Of a DNA stretch of 64,000 nt, positions 8,368 to 16,291 are shown piece after piece; within the stretch, counting starts at the first letter, position 1; each line of letters begins with the position of its first letter. Position numbers and translations under genes: made by a program. The stretch is from CBDDFS01 sp965227255 (GTDB taxonomy: Bacteria > Bacteroidota > Bacteroidia > Flavobacteriales_E > Vicingaceae). Where the stretch lies: NCBI GenBank assembly GCA_965227255.1, contig CBDDFS010000002.1, positions 558,001 through 622,000 on the forward strand, read 5' to 3'. The notes below the pieces were generated by a model. It saw only the letters and a program-made list of their open reading frames with translations, did no database searches and was not told the DNA's origin.

Positions 8368-9074
8368 ATGAAAATGGATTTCATGAAATATTTAATCGTC
8401 GTTGTATGTTTTTTAATCACCTCCATTTCATTTGGTCAAAATGATTGTAGTCCATATGTTCCTGTTTCAGTGGGAAGCAAATGGGAAATAACGAATTACT
8501 CAAGCAAAGGAAAACCTGAGGGCAAGGCTTCTTATGAACTGTTGGAGAAAGAAGAAAAAGATAATGGGATACTCTTCACCGTAAAAACAATTGCTTACGA
8601 TAAAAAGGGTAAGCAGACTTTTAAAGATAAGTTCACAGCTATGTGTGAAGATGGTCAGTACAAAATTGACATGGCATTTCGCATGAATGGCATGGGGATG
8701 GAGAATTACGAGGAGATGGATGTTGATGTCGAATCAACCGATATGGAAATTCCAGGCATGAATGCTTCTGAAGGTTCTCAACTCAAAGACGCCACACTGA
8801 ACATTAAAGTGTCATCAAATTCTATGGCCGTCTTCTCAATGTTGGTTGAAATCACAGAAAGAAAAGTAGAAAAAAGGAAAAGAAAAATACTCCTGCCGGT
8901 TCATTCGACTGTCTTGTTTTGTATCAGAAAATAAGCACCAAAACCATTATGAGTACAGAGACTTACTCTCGTGAATGGTATGCGAAGGAGATAGGAATGG
9001 TAAGATCAGAGTCTTTCAATAAGAATGGAAAGCTGATGGCTTATAGTGAGTTGACTTCGCTTGATATAAAATAA
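8368..9074 (+). pseudogene. TapB-like secreted protein gene with a frameshift
   Basis: The first frame (8368-8934) encodes a signal peptide (ending ISFGQ) and a beta-rich domain that starts CSPYVPVSVGSKWEITNY, as in TapB-like/DUF3108-like proteins, then ends in 20 out-of-family residues. In the -1 frame the expected ending continues directly: NTPAGSFDCLVLYQK, then EWYAKEIGMVRSESFNKNGK and a stop at 9072-9074. The break lies in an A-rich stretch near 8862-8890. One missing base restores a 235-residue protein. No good slippery heptamer in the reading frame was found, so this looks like a mutation or a sequence error, not programmed frameshifting. Three in-frame ATGs (8368, 8374, 8383) could start it. 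Confidence 0.75.
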
Positions 9075-9075
9075 A

Positions 9076-9114
9076 GATTGCAAGCCTTTTTCTACTTTCA
9101 CAGGCCTTACAATC
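9076..9114. terminator. imperfect hairpin after the TapB-like gene
   Basis: GATTGCAAGCCT (9076-9087) pairs with AGGCCTTACAATC (9102-9114) with one mismatch and one bulged base around a 14-base loop. It begins 1 base after the restored stop codon at 9074, which supports the frame-corrected gene end. There is no following U run, so it is a weak terminator at best. Confidence 0.4.
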
Positions 9115-9157
9115 ATTAATTCTTACACATTAACTGTTTATTCTTGCTTAAAGAGTC

Positions 9158-9165
9158 TATTTTTG
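9158..9165 (+). promoter_or_regulatory. Bacteroidota -7 element of the PfkB-family kinase gene
   Basis: TATTTTTG fits TAnnTTTG and lies 19 bases before the ATG at 9185. A second match (TAATTTTG, 9173-9180) is only 4 bases from the ATG. Confidence 0.5.
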
Positions 9166-9184
9166 CGGCCGTTAATTTTGAAGC

Positions 9185-10117
9185 ATGAGTTTATTATCAA
9201 TTGGCACGGTAGCTTTCGACACCATTGCCACCCCCTTCGGAAAAGCTGAAAGAATCATTGGAGGATCCTGTTCTTACATCGCAACTTCAGCCTCTTATTT
9301 TGTAGACTATTCGAACATTGTAGCTGTTGTTGGAGATGATTTTCCAACGGACGCTCTGGCCAAGTTTCGGGACAAAAACATAGATCTTTTGGGTCTTCAG
9401 ATCAAAGAAGGTGAGAAGTCATTCTTCTGGGCTGGTGAATACCACAATGATATGAACTCCAGAGATACTCTTGATACTCAATTGAATGTTTTGGCAACAT
9501 TTGATCCGGTTGTACCAGATGCGTATCAGGACTGCGAATTCCTAATGCTGGGAAATCTTAGTCCGGATGTTCAGCTGAAGGTCATCGAAAGATTGAATAA
9601 CAGACCTAAATTGGTCGTTTTGGACACAATGAATTTCTGGATGGATAACGCTATGGACGATCTGGAAAAGGTCTTGAAAAAAATCGATGTTCTTTCAATA
9701 AACGACGAAGAAGCCAGGCAATTATCCGGTGAATATTCTTTGACAAAAGCAGCAAGGAAAATATTGGCCATGGGCCCTGCATACCTGATCATTAAGAAAG
9801 GTGAGCATGGAGCATTGCTGTTTAATGAAGAAGAGGCATTTTTTGCACCTGCTTTGCCTTTGGAAGATGTTTTTGACCCAACTGGAGCTGGCGATACGTT
9901 CGCTGGTGGATTTATAGGTTATCTGGCCAAGACGAAGGATGTCTCTTTCGCAAATATGAAAAGAGCCGTAATCTATGGCAGTGCTATGGCTTCTTTCTGT
10001 GTTGAGAAATTTGGTCTTGACAGAATGTACGAACTCACTCAGTCTGAAGTAAACGAGAGAGTTCAGGAATTTATCGATCTGGTCCAGTTTGAAATTGAAC
10101 TGGAAGGTGATATTTAA
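9185..10117 (+). CDS. PfkB-family carbohydrate/nucleoside kinase
   Basis: A 310-residue cytoplasmic kinase of the ribokinase/PfkB superfamily. The N-terminal glycine motif GGSCSYIATSASYF and the C-terminal PfkB signature DPTGAGDTFAGGFIG are both present; Asp237 in GAGD is the predicted catalytic base. The pattern suggests a sugar or nucleoside as phosphoryl acceptor, but the family is too broad to name the substrate. It is preceded by its own promoter. Its stop codon and that of the convergent biotin carrier gene share the palindrome TTAA at 10114-10117. Confidence 0.85.
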   Translation: MSLLSIGTVAFDTIATPFGKAERIIGGSCSYIATSASYFVDYSNIVAVVGDDFPTDALAKFRDKNIDLLGLQIKEGEKSFFWAGEYHNDMNSRDTLDTQLNVLATFDPVVPDAYQDCEFLMLGNLSPDVQLKVIERLNNRPKLVVLDTMNFWMDNAMDDLEKVLKKIDVLSINDEEARQLSGEYSLTKAARKILAMGPAYLIIKKGEHGALLFNEEEAFFAPALPLEDVFDPTGAGDTFAGGFIGYLAKTKDVSFANMKRAVIYGSAMASFCVEKFGLDRMYELTQSEVNERVQEFIDLVQFEIELEGDI

Positions 10118-10626
10118 TTGAATTCAATAAGGATCTGATTCTTCTCTACTGAATCTCCTTTTTTTATAGAAACTTTTTTCACGGAGTTTTCTGAAGGTGA
10201 TTTGATCACATTTTCCATCTTCATGGCTTCAAGAATAAGAAGAGGTTGATCTTCCTTCACCTCATCTCCTGCAACAACCATCACCTCCAATACCAGACCG
10301 GGCATTGGCGCTTTTATCTCGGCTACTTTTCCTGCGCCTGACGCATCCATGCCCAATTGCTCGAGTAACTCATCGAACTTGTCCTTGACCTCATAAGAAT
10401 AGTATTTATGATTGATCTTAAGCTCAATTTTCTTCTTTGTCCGGTCGAGACTGATGACGTCAATTGTATATCCTTTGCCGTCGCGAATGACATGAAATCC
10501 GGTATTCGTGTCGATGATGTCAAGGTCGAATGAAGAATCATTGATATCACCTGACAATGCATTTTCTGAGGCGAGGTTTAATCGGTACTCCTTGTCTCCG
10601 GATTTTACCAGGAATTCGTTTTTCAT
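10114..10626 (-). CDS. biotin carboxyl carrier protein of an acyl-CoA carboxylase
   Basis: A 170-residue protein. The C-terminal biotinyl domain (about residues 102-170) has the hallmark EAMKMEN, so Lys136 should carry biotin; it is framed by the usual APMPGLV and VKKGDSV-type half-motifs. The first 100 residues form a linker/dimerisation region seen in Bacteroidota acetyl/propionyl-CoA carboxylase carrier subunits. No biotin carboxylase or carboxyltransferase gene lies nearby. The -7 element ends 4 bases before the ATG, which suggests a leaderless mRNA. Confidence 0.85.
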   Translation of the reverse strand: MKNEFLVKSGDKEYRLNLASENALSGDINDSSFDLDIIDTNTGFHVIRDGKGYTIDVISLDRTKKKIELKINHKYYSYEVKDKFDELLEQLGMDASGAGKVAEIKAPMPGLVLEVMVVAGDEVKEDQPLLILEAMKMENVIKSPSENSVKKVSIKKGDSVEKNQILIEFN

Positions 10627-10630
10627 AAGT

Positions 10631-10638
10631 CAAAAGTA
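10631..10638 (-). promoter_or_regulatory. -7 element directly upstream of the biotin carrier gene
   Basis: The minus strand reads TACTTTTG (TAnnTTTG), followed by 4 bases and the ATG at 10626. The Bacteroidota -7 box is centred near -7, so the transcript would start at or next to the ATG. Confidence 0.45.
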
Positions 10639-10738
10639 AGGGATTTGCTTAAAAATGAATCCTGCCATTAAAACAATAAAATCTCCTTTCTTCACATTTC
10701 TGGGAATCGTGCAACCAAATTTGGGTTTCTTTACAATT

Positions 10739-13411
10739 ATGAAAAAATTGAATTCTAACGTCTATATAGCCATTATGGCGATGATCGTTCTGGTCATACA
10801 TGCATGTTCCAGCTCAAAATCTTCAATGATGGTCAGCGATACCATCGTCCTCGATACGCTGAACGTTCAGCCTGAAGTTAAAGGTGAATACCGGGCTTCA
10901 CATAAAAAAGACTGGGACATTCTGCACATGAAACTTGATCTGAAATTCAATTGGGACAGTGCCTTTGTAATGGGAGAGGCTTTGCTAACGGTAAAACCTT
11001 ATTTCTATCCTTCCAATACCCTGATCCTGGATGCAAAAAGTTTCAAAGTAGAATCTTTTGGCTTCAAAAAAGGAAATGTCGAGATTAAAGAAATGTCTTT
11101 TGATTACAAGGACGATCAGATCATTTTCACGTTTAAGGACGAATTAACGAGGGAAGATACGATCCAGTTACTTATCGAATATGTTGCAATGCCGGATAAA
11201 AGAGAGGTTGGCGGAAGCTTCGCCATTAGTATGGATAAAGGGATGTATTTCATCAATAAAGATGATTCGGATCCAAATAAACCACGACAACTATGGACAC
11301 AAGGAGAAACCGAAGCAAATTCATGTTGGTTTCCAACTATCGATAAACCCAATGAAAAGTTCACAACAGACATATATGTAACTATAGAAGAAGGTCATAC
11401 ATCAATATCGAACGGCCTCAAGATGTTCTCGGTTTCCAATAACGATGGTACCAAGACCGAATACTGGAAGATGGATAAACCTCACGCAGCCTATTTGGTT
11501 ATGCTGGCCGTTGGTCCTTTCGCAGAGTACAAAGACAAATGGGGAGAGATGGAAGTAAACTATTATCTCGATTCATCTTACCTCCAATACGCAGATGACA
11601 TTTTTGGAAATACACCGGAGATGCTCACCTTCTACAGTGAATATCTTGGTGTTCCATACCCCTGGCAAAAATATGACCAGGTCGTTGTGCACGATTACGT
11701 CTCCGGTGCAATGGAAAACACCACTGCGACTATACACGGTGAATTCCTTCAACAAACAGACAGAGAAATGTATGATTATGATCACGAGGATGTCATTGCT
11801 CACGAGCTTTTTCACCACTGGTTCGGTGATCTGGTAACGTGTGAATCATGGTCGAATCTTACGTTGAATGAAGGTTTTGCCACCTATGGTGAATATTTGT
11901 GGGAAGAACATCATTTGGGAAGAGATATAGCTGACATCAACTTTACACAAAACTGGTCTGCATATCAGTATGAATCTCAAGAACATAAAGTTGACATGAT
12001 CCGCTTTTATTATGATGATAAAGAAGATATGTTTGACAGTCATTCATACTCAAAAGGTGGACTTATTCTTCACATGCTTCGAGGTTATGTTGGTGATGAG
12101 GCTTTTAGGGCAGCACTCAAACATTATCTGACTAAACATGCCTTTCAAAGTGTTGAGATCCACGATCTAAGAATTGCCTTTGAAGAAGTTACCGGGGAAG
12201 ACATGAACTGGTTCTTTAATCAATGGTTCCTTGCAGCCGGTCATCCCATTCTTGATATCGACATAAAATACAATGAAAGAAGAACAGAGGCCATGATCAT
12301 CGTGGAGCAGAATCAGGATACGGAGAAATACCCTCTTTATAAATTGCCGGTTGACATTATATATCCCGTTGAAGGATTTCCGGTTAAGAAAAGGTATGTT
12401 ATTGATCAGCAAACTGACACCATTTTAATCACATCAGTTGAGGCCATCACCTATATAAACTTTGATCCCGGCAATTATCTGGTTGCTGAGGTTGAGATCA
12501 ATCAGGGAGATGAAGACTGGATGGCCATGTACAGAGGTTCAAAACTGGGAATTGACAAGTATCGGGCCATTATGTCACTTGAGGATTCAACTGAGAAAAA
12601 CATGGACTTCTATGCAGAGGTGATCAAGGAAAAAAATTGGGAGTTGAGATGGTCTGGTTTGAAATATTTCACTGAATTGAATGGCAGGATAAAATCAGAC
12701 TCGTTGGCTCAGGTTATCAAAGGTTTTGTCGAGGATCCGAGATGGAATATCAGATACATGGCTATAAATCATCTTGCTGAGAATTATGATGGAGATGAAA
12801 TGGCTGATATTTATTTGAAAGGTATCGGCGACTCATCTCTTTGGGTAACAAACGTTTCTATCAAGTCCCTTGCCAAGGTGAATAATGATTTGGCAAGAAG
12901 TGTCATTGATACCATTGGCGGAAAAGAATATGGAACCATTTCAAGTGCCATTGCTGATGTCTATATGGTTAAGGGAGATGGTGCTGATCATGAGAAATTG
13001 GCAGAGGTAATTGAAAATGTTGAGGGATATTACCTTTTCCAGACACTGGATTCCTATGAAAAATATCTCGGTAAGATTGAGATAAAAGATGTGTATCCTG
13101 CCATTCCGTTGTTGAAAAAACTTAGTCTGGATAAATCCAGCCCATGGTGGGTGAGAATGATGGCGCAAAATTCGGCCATGAGTCTTCATTCAAGGTTGAA
13201 AGATGAATTCAAAGGTGATGTGGACGAACTATCAAAGAAATATGGAGCTGAGACACCAACACAATTGAATTTCGACGAAGGTTCGGCTCATGGAATTTAT
13301 CTTGCTCAGACAGAAATGATCTTGAAAGAGGTACAAAAAGAAGAAACCAGGTCGAACCTGGTTTCCACTGTCACAAATTATTTGGAGAAAAACGCTGTTC
13401 TGAAGGACTAG
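10739..13411 (+). CDS. M1-family zinc aminopeptidase lipoprotein
   Basis: An 890-residue peptidase of the M1 (aminopeptidase N) family, which removes N-terminal residues from peptides. The start is the ATG at 10739, giving a lipoprotein signal with Cys23 (VLVIHAC, then SSSKS); an upstream ATG at 10655 would place that signal deep inside. The zinc site is HELFH (His355, His359) and Glu378 after the canonical 18 residues; the exopeptidase motif GAMEN is present (GAMENTTAT). The C-terminal part contains repeated helical HEAT-like blocks from about residue 600. It probably acts on the cell surface or in the periplasm. Its TAG stop overlaps the TAG of the SOD gene on the other strand (CTAG, 13408-13411). 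Confidence 0.9.
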   Translation: MKKLNSNVYIAIMAMIVLVIHACSSSKSSMMVSDTIVLDTLNVQPEVKGEYRASHKKDWDILHMKLDLKFNWDSAFVMGEALLTVKPYFYPSNTLILDAKSFKVESFGFKKGNVEIKEMSFDYKDDQIIFTFKDELTREDTIQLLIEYVAMPDKREVGGSFAISMDKGMYFINKDDSDPNKPRQLWTQGETEANSCWFPTIDKPNEKFTTDIYVTIEEGHTSISNGLKMFSVSNNDGTKTEYWKMDKPHAAYLVMLAVGPFAEYKDKWGEMEVNYYLDSSYLQYADDIFGNTPEMLTFYSEYLGVPYPWQKYDQVVVHDYVSGAMENTTATIHGEFLQQTDREMYDYDHEDVIAHELFHHWFGDLVTCESWSNLTLNEGFATYGEYLWEEHHLGRDIADINFTQNWSAYQYESQEHKVDMIRFYYDDKEDMFDSHSYSKGGLILHMLRGYVGDEAFRAALKHYLTKHAFQSVEIHDLRIAFEEVTGEDMNWFFNQWFLAAGHPILDIDIKYNERRTEAMIIVEQNQDTEKYPLYKLPVDIIYPVEGFPVKKRYVIDQQTDTILITSVEAITYINFDPGNYLVAEVEINQGDEDWMAMYRGSKLGIDKYRAIMSLEDSTEKNMDFYAEVIKEKNWELRWSGLKYFTELNGRIKSDSLAQVIKGFVEDPRWNIRYMAINHLAENYDGDEMADIYLKGIGDSSLWVTNVSIKSLAKVNNDLARSVIDTIGGKEYGTISSAIADVYMVKGDGADHEKLAEVIENVEGYYLFQTLDSYEKYLGKIEIKDVYPAIPLLKKLSLDKSSPWWVRMMAQNSAMSLHSRLKDEFKGDVDELSKKYGAETPTQLNFDEGSAHGIYLAQTEMILKEVQKEETRSNLVSTVTNYLEKNAVLKD

Positions 13412-14007
13412 CTGTTATATCTCTTATTTACTTCTTCCCAGTTGATCACATCAAAGAAGGCATTAATGTAATCTGGTCTTCTGTTTTGGTAGTGCAGATA
13501 ATATGCATGTTCCCAAACGTCGAGACCAAGAATTGGGTTTCCTCCGCATCCAACACCTGGCATCAATGGATTGTCCTGATTCGGTGTGCTGCAAATCTCA
13601 ACACTTCCGTTGTCATGAGCACATAACCAGGCCCATCCTGAACCGAATCGTGTGGCTGCTGCTTTGCTGAATTCATCTTTGAAGCCTTCGAATGACCCAA
13701 AAGCTGAGTTGATGGCTTCTGATAGGGTTCCATCTGGCTGTCCACCGCCATTTGGCGACATTATTTCCCAGAAAAGACAATGATTGTAATATCCTCCACC
13801 ATTGTTTCTGATGGCCATATTTTCAGTGTCTTCTTTTAATATATCTTCTATACTTTTTGAGGCTGCCGGAGAGTCTGCAACGGCATTATTTAAATTGTTC
13901 GTGTATCCTGCGTGGTGCTTGCCATGGTGAATCTCCATGGTTCTGGCATCAATACTGGGCTCCAGTGCATTGAAGTCATATGGCAAGTCAGGTAGTGTAA
14001 AACTCAT
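13408..14007 (-). CDS. Fe/Mn superoxide dismutase
   Basis: A 199-residue cytoplasmic enzyme that converts superoxide to oxygen and hydrogen peroxide. All four metal ligands are seen: His27 (TMEIHHGKHH), His76 (YYNHCLFW), Asp163 and His167 (LDVWEHAYYLHY). The start is the ATG at 14007; a longer in-frame ORF to 14112 is disfavoured because the gene's promoter (14039-14070) lies inside it. Metal choice (Fe or Mn) cannot be read with certainty; GGGQPDGTL and the DVWEH region are compatible with either. Confidence 0.93.
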   Translation of the reverse strand: MSFTLPDLPYDFNALEPSIDARTMEIHHGKHHAGYTNNLNNAVADSPAASKSIEDILKEDTENMAIRNNGGGYYNHCLFWEIMSPNGGGQPDGTLSEAINSAFGSFEGFKDEFSKAAATRFGSGWAWLCAHDNGSVEICSTPNQDNPLMPGVGCGGNPILGLDVWEHAYYLHYQNRRPDYINAFFDVINWEEVNKRYNS

Positions 14008-14038
14008 GATTATTTGGTGTTTTTCGTTAGTGTACCGA

Positions 14039-14070
14039 CAAAAATAAGTTTTATATGGTTTGACAGTCAA
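14039..14070 (-). promoter_or_regulatory. promoter of the superoxide dismutase gene
   Basis: On the minus strand a -33 TTG (14070-14068) is separated by 21 bases from TATTTTTG (14046-14039), a full Bacteroidota promoter, 31 bases before the ATG at 14007. Confidence 0.6.
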
Positions 14071-14115
14071 CTCGTCGAAAAATGTACGAAAAACTGCCTC
14101 AAAGCCTTGCAAAGC

Positions 14116-14146
14116 TTGAAAACATTGTATAAAATGTGTAATTTTG
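14116..14146 (+). promoter_or_regulatory. promoter of the glgA-half/DUF4270/glmS operon
   Basis: TTG (14116-14118), 20 bases, then TAATTTTG (14139-14146); the ATG follows at 14180. Both elements and their spacing match the Bacteroidota consensus. Confidence 0.6.
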
Positions 14147-14179
14147 CCATAGTTTGCATCTTAAAATCCACAGTTTCTT

Positions 14180-15007
14180 ATGAAGAAAGATAGAATTCTG
14201 TATATCTCACAGGAGATAACCCCCTATTTGCCAGAATCTGAGATGTCTCTTATCAGCCGACACCTTCCGCAAGGTATCCAGGAGAAGGGAAATGAAATCA
14301 GAACCTTCATGCCAAGGTTTGGTTGCATTAATGAAAGAAGACATCAGTTACATGAAGTAATCCGTTTGTCGGGTATGAACTTGATCATAAATGACAATGA
14401 TCACCCGCTTATTATAAAAGTGGCTTCCATACAGCCGGCCAGAATGCAGGTTTATTTCATAGATAATGAAGATTTTTTCCAAAGAAAGGCCGTATTGCAT
14501 GACGAGAACGGTGACATGTTTGCAGACAATGACGAGAGAGCGGTGTTTTTCTGCCGAGGTGTATTGGAAACAGTAAAAAAATTAGGTTGGGCTCCAGACG
14601 TGATTCATTGTCACGGATGGATGACCAGTTTGATTCCACTTTATCTAAAAACTACATTTAAAGACGACCCACTATTCGCAAATTCAAAAGTTGTTTATTC
14701 ACTATACAACAATGGATTTGATAAGCCACTTAGCAGTGATTTTGTGAAGAAATCATCAATGGATGAAATCTCGGTTGAGGAAATGTCGGCTTACAGCGAT
14801 TCTTCATTCGAAGGAATTAACAAGGCTGCCATGGATTGGGCCGACGGTGTGATCGTTGGATCAGACAATACTTCCGATGAATTGGTAAATCATGCGAAGA
14901 CGCTTGAAAAACCAGTTCTTGACTTTGTAGAGATGGACGATGTTGTAGATCAGTATTCTGAATTCTACGACAGAGTTATGGCTGAAGACGGTGTTCTGGC
15001 TGAATAG
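14180..15007 (+). CDS. glycogen/starch synthase N-terminal (GT5) domain protein
   Basis: A 275-residue protein that corresponds to the N-terminal Rossmann half of GlgA only (full GT5 enzymes are about 480 residues). The motifs are those of glycogen synthase: ILYISQEITPYLPESEMS at the start, MQVYFIDNEDFF, and WAPDVIHCHGWMTSLIPLYLK in the middle. The usual ADP-glucose-binding Lys of the KTGGL loop is not obvious, since that segment reads ESEMSL, and the nucleotide-sugar-binding C-terminal half is missing; the gene ends in a normal stop and is tightly followed (3 bases) by the DUF4270 gene, so it is not a truncation by mutation. It is likely a regulatory or substrate-binding relic rather than a glycogen synthase. 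Confidence 0.8.
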   Translation: MKKDRILYISQEITPYLPESEMSLISRHLPQGIQEKGNEIRTFMPRFGCINERRHQLHEVIRLSGMNLIINDNDHPLIIKVASIQPARMQVYFIDNEDFFQRKAVLHDENGDMFADNDERAVFFCRGVLETVKKLGWAPDVIHCHGWMTSLIPLYLKTTFKDDPLFANSKVVYSLYNNGFDKPLSSDFVKKSSMDEISVEEMSAYSDSSFEGINKAAMDWADGVIVGSDNTSDELVNHAKTLEKPVLDFVEMDDVVDQYSEFYDRVMAEDGVLAE

Positions 15008-15010
15008 ATA

Positions 15011-16288
15011 ATGATCCTACATAAGATTAGAAATTCGCGGTTGCGGAAAGGAATATTTCTTTCCGCAATCCTTTTTTTAAGCCTTTTTTCCTGCCAGGAA
15101 GACGGGGAATTGGTGCCTGAATTCAATTCCGGCTCCTTGAATTTTAACGATGTTGTCATAGAGGTTACCACTTCTACTGAACAAGGAGACTCTATATTGA
15201 CAGCAAATACGTCAAGAAACCCTCTGGGTAAATTGAATGATGAAACATATGGTTTATCTGTTTCTGATTTCTATTCTCAGTTAAGTCTTACTTCTACATC
15301 TCTCAACTTAACGGATGAAGTTTTTGATTCCGTAATTCTATATCTTCATTACGATGAATTCTTTGGCTTTGATTATTCCCAGGAGGTTCAGGTGTATGAG
15401 ATATCTGAGGATATGGATGCAGATGAAGAGTATTATTCGAATTTCAGCTTGAATACAGTACCTGAAATGCTGGGTTCTGCTACGCTCAATTATAACAGTG
15501 CAGATACCATATCAGATTCAGCCGTTTTGCGTGTCAAGATTGATAACGCACTAGCCGAAAGAATCAAGAATGAAGGAAACTTTGAAAACAATGCTGCCTG
15601 GCTTGAATTTTTTAAAGGAATTAAAATCACGACAGATGAAGGCTCGGTGCCGACCGGAGACAGGGACGGTGTAATTGCATTCTTCTTTATGCAAAGTCCA
15701 CTTACGAAAATGAGTATGTATTATCAGGATGGTACCGAAACCAAAACCATTGATTTTGAGGTTAACTCAAATTCAGCCCGTTTTTCTCATTTTGAAAATA
15801 CCTATGCCGATTCACTCAATAACAGATTGGGTAAGACAGATGAAACATACAATCATATTTTCGCTTTAAGTGGCAGCCGAACGAAGATCACTTTCGACAA
15901 CATTGCTGAAATTGCTTCACAGGGACCCATTGCTATCAACAAGGCTGAGTTGATCATTCCTTACGAAGATCAGCCAACAACCGAATATGTGCCTGCAGAT
16001 CGTTGTATTGTTATCACACAAAATGAAAGTGGGAATTGGGTTCTGCCCACAGATTTCTTTACTGGTGGCAGTGACTTTTTTGGTGGACAGGTAGATTTAG
16101 CAAACAAAAGATATGTATTCAATCTCGCTTCCACTTTAAACGAGATAATCAACAAGGGTGAATTTGATAAAGCTCTTTATCTGACTATATCAGGTGGCGC
16201 TGTTTCTGCGAATCGATTCAGAGTGAACAGCGGAGTGCATCCCGGCAGGAAAATATATTTAATTTTATCGTACACAAAATCCGGATAA
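15011..16288 (+). CDS. DUF4270 family lipoprotein
   Basis: A 425-residue outer-membrane-type lipoprotein: signal segment to Cys28 (FLSLFSC, then QEDGE). The body fits DUF4270, a Bacteroidota-specific beta-rich family, with the typical opening (VVIEVTTSTEQGDSILTANT ... PLGKLNDETYGL) and the ending HPGRKIYLILSYTKSG. Its function is not established. The order glgA-half, DUF4270, glmS is a recurring Bacteroidota arrangement as I remember it, which hints at a link with cell-envelope sugar metabolism. It starts 3 bases after the previous stop, and glmS starts 3 bases after its own. Confidence 0.8.
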   Translation: MILHKIRNSRLRKGIFLSAILFLSLFSCQEDGELVPEFNSGSLNFNDVVIEVTTSTEQGDSILTANTSRNPLGKLNDETYGLSVSDFYSQLSLTSTSLNLTDEVFDSVILYLHYDEFFGFDYSQEVQVYEISEDMDADEEYYSNFSLNTVPEMLGSATLNYNSADTISDSAVLRVKIDNALAERIKNEGNFENNAAWLEFFKGIKITTDEGSVPTGDRDGVIAFFFMQSPLTKMSMYYQDGTETKTIDFEVNSNSARFSHFENTYADSLNNRLGKTDETYNHIFALSGSRTKITFDNIAEIASQGPIAINKAELIIPYEDQPTTEYVPADRCIVITQNESGNWVLPTDFFTGGSDFFGGQVDLANKRYVFNLASTLNEIINKGEFDKALYLTISGGAVSANRFRVNSGVHPGRKIYLILSYTKSG

Positions 16289-16291
16289 ACT

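Noticed and set aside
8860..8895. Programmed -1 frameshifting in the TapB-like gene
   Set aside because: The A-runs do not form an X-XXY-YYZ heptamer in the zero frame and there is no clear downstream pseudoknot; a mutation or sequence error is simpler.
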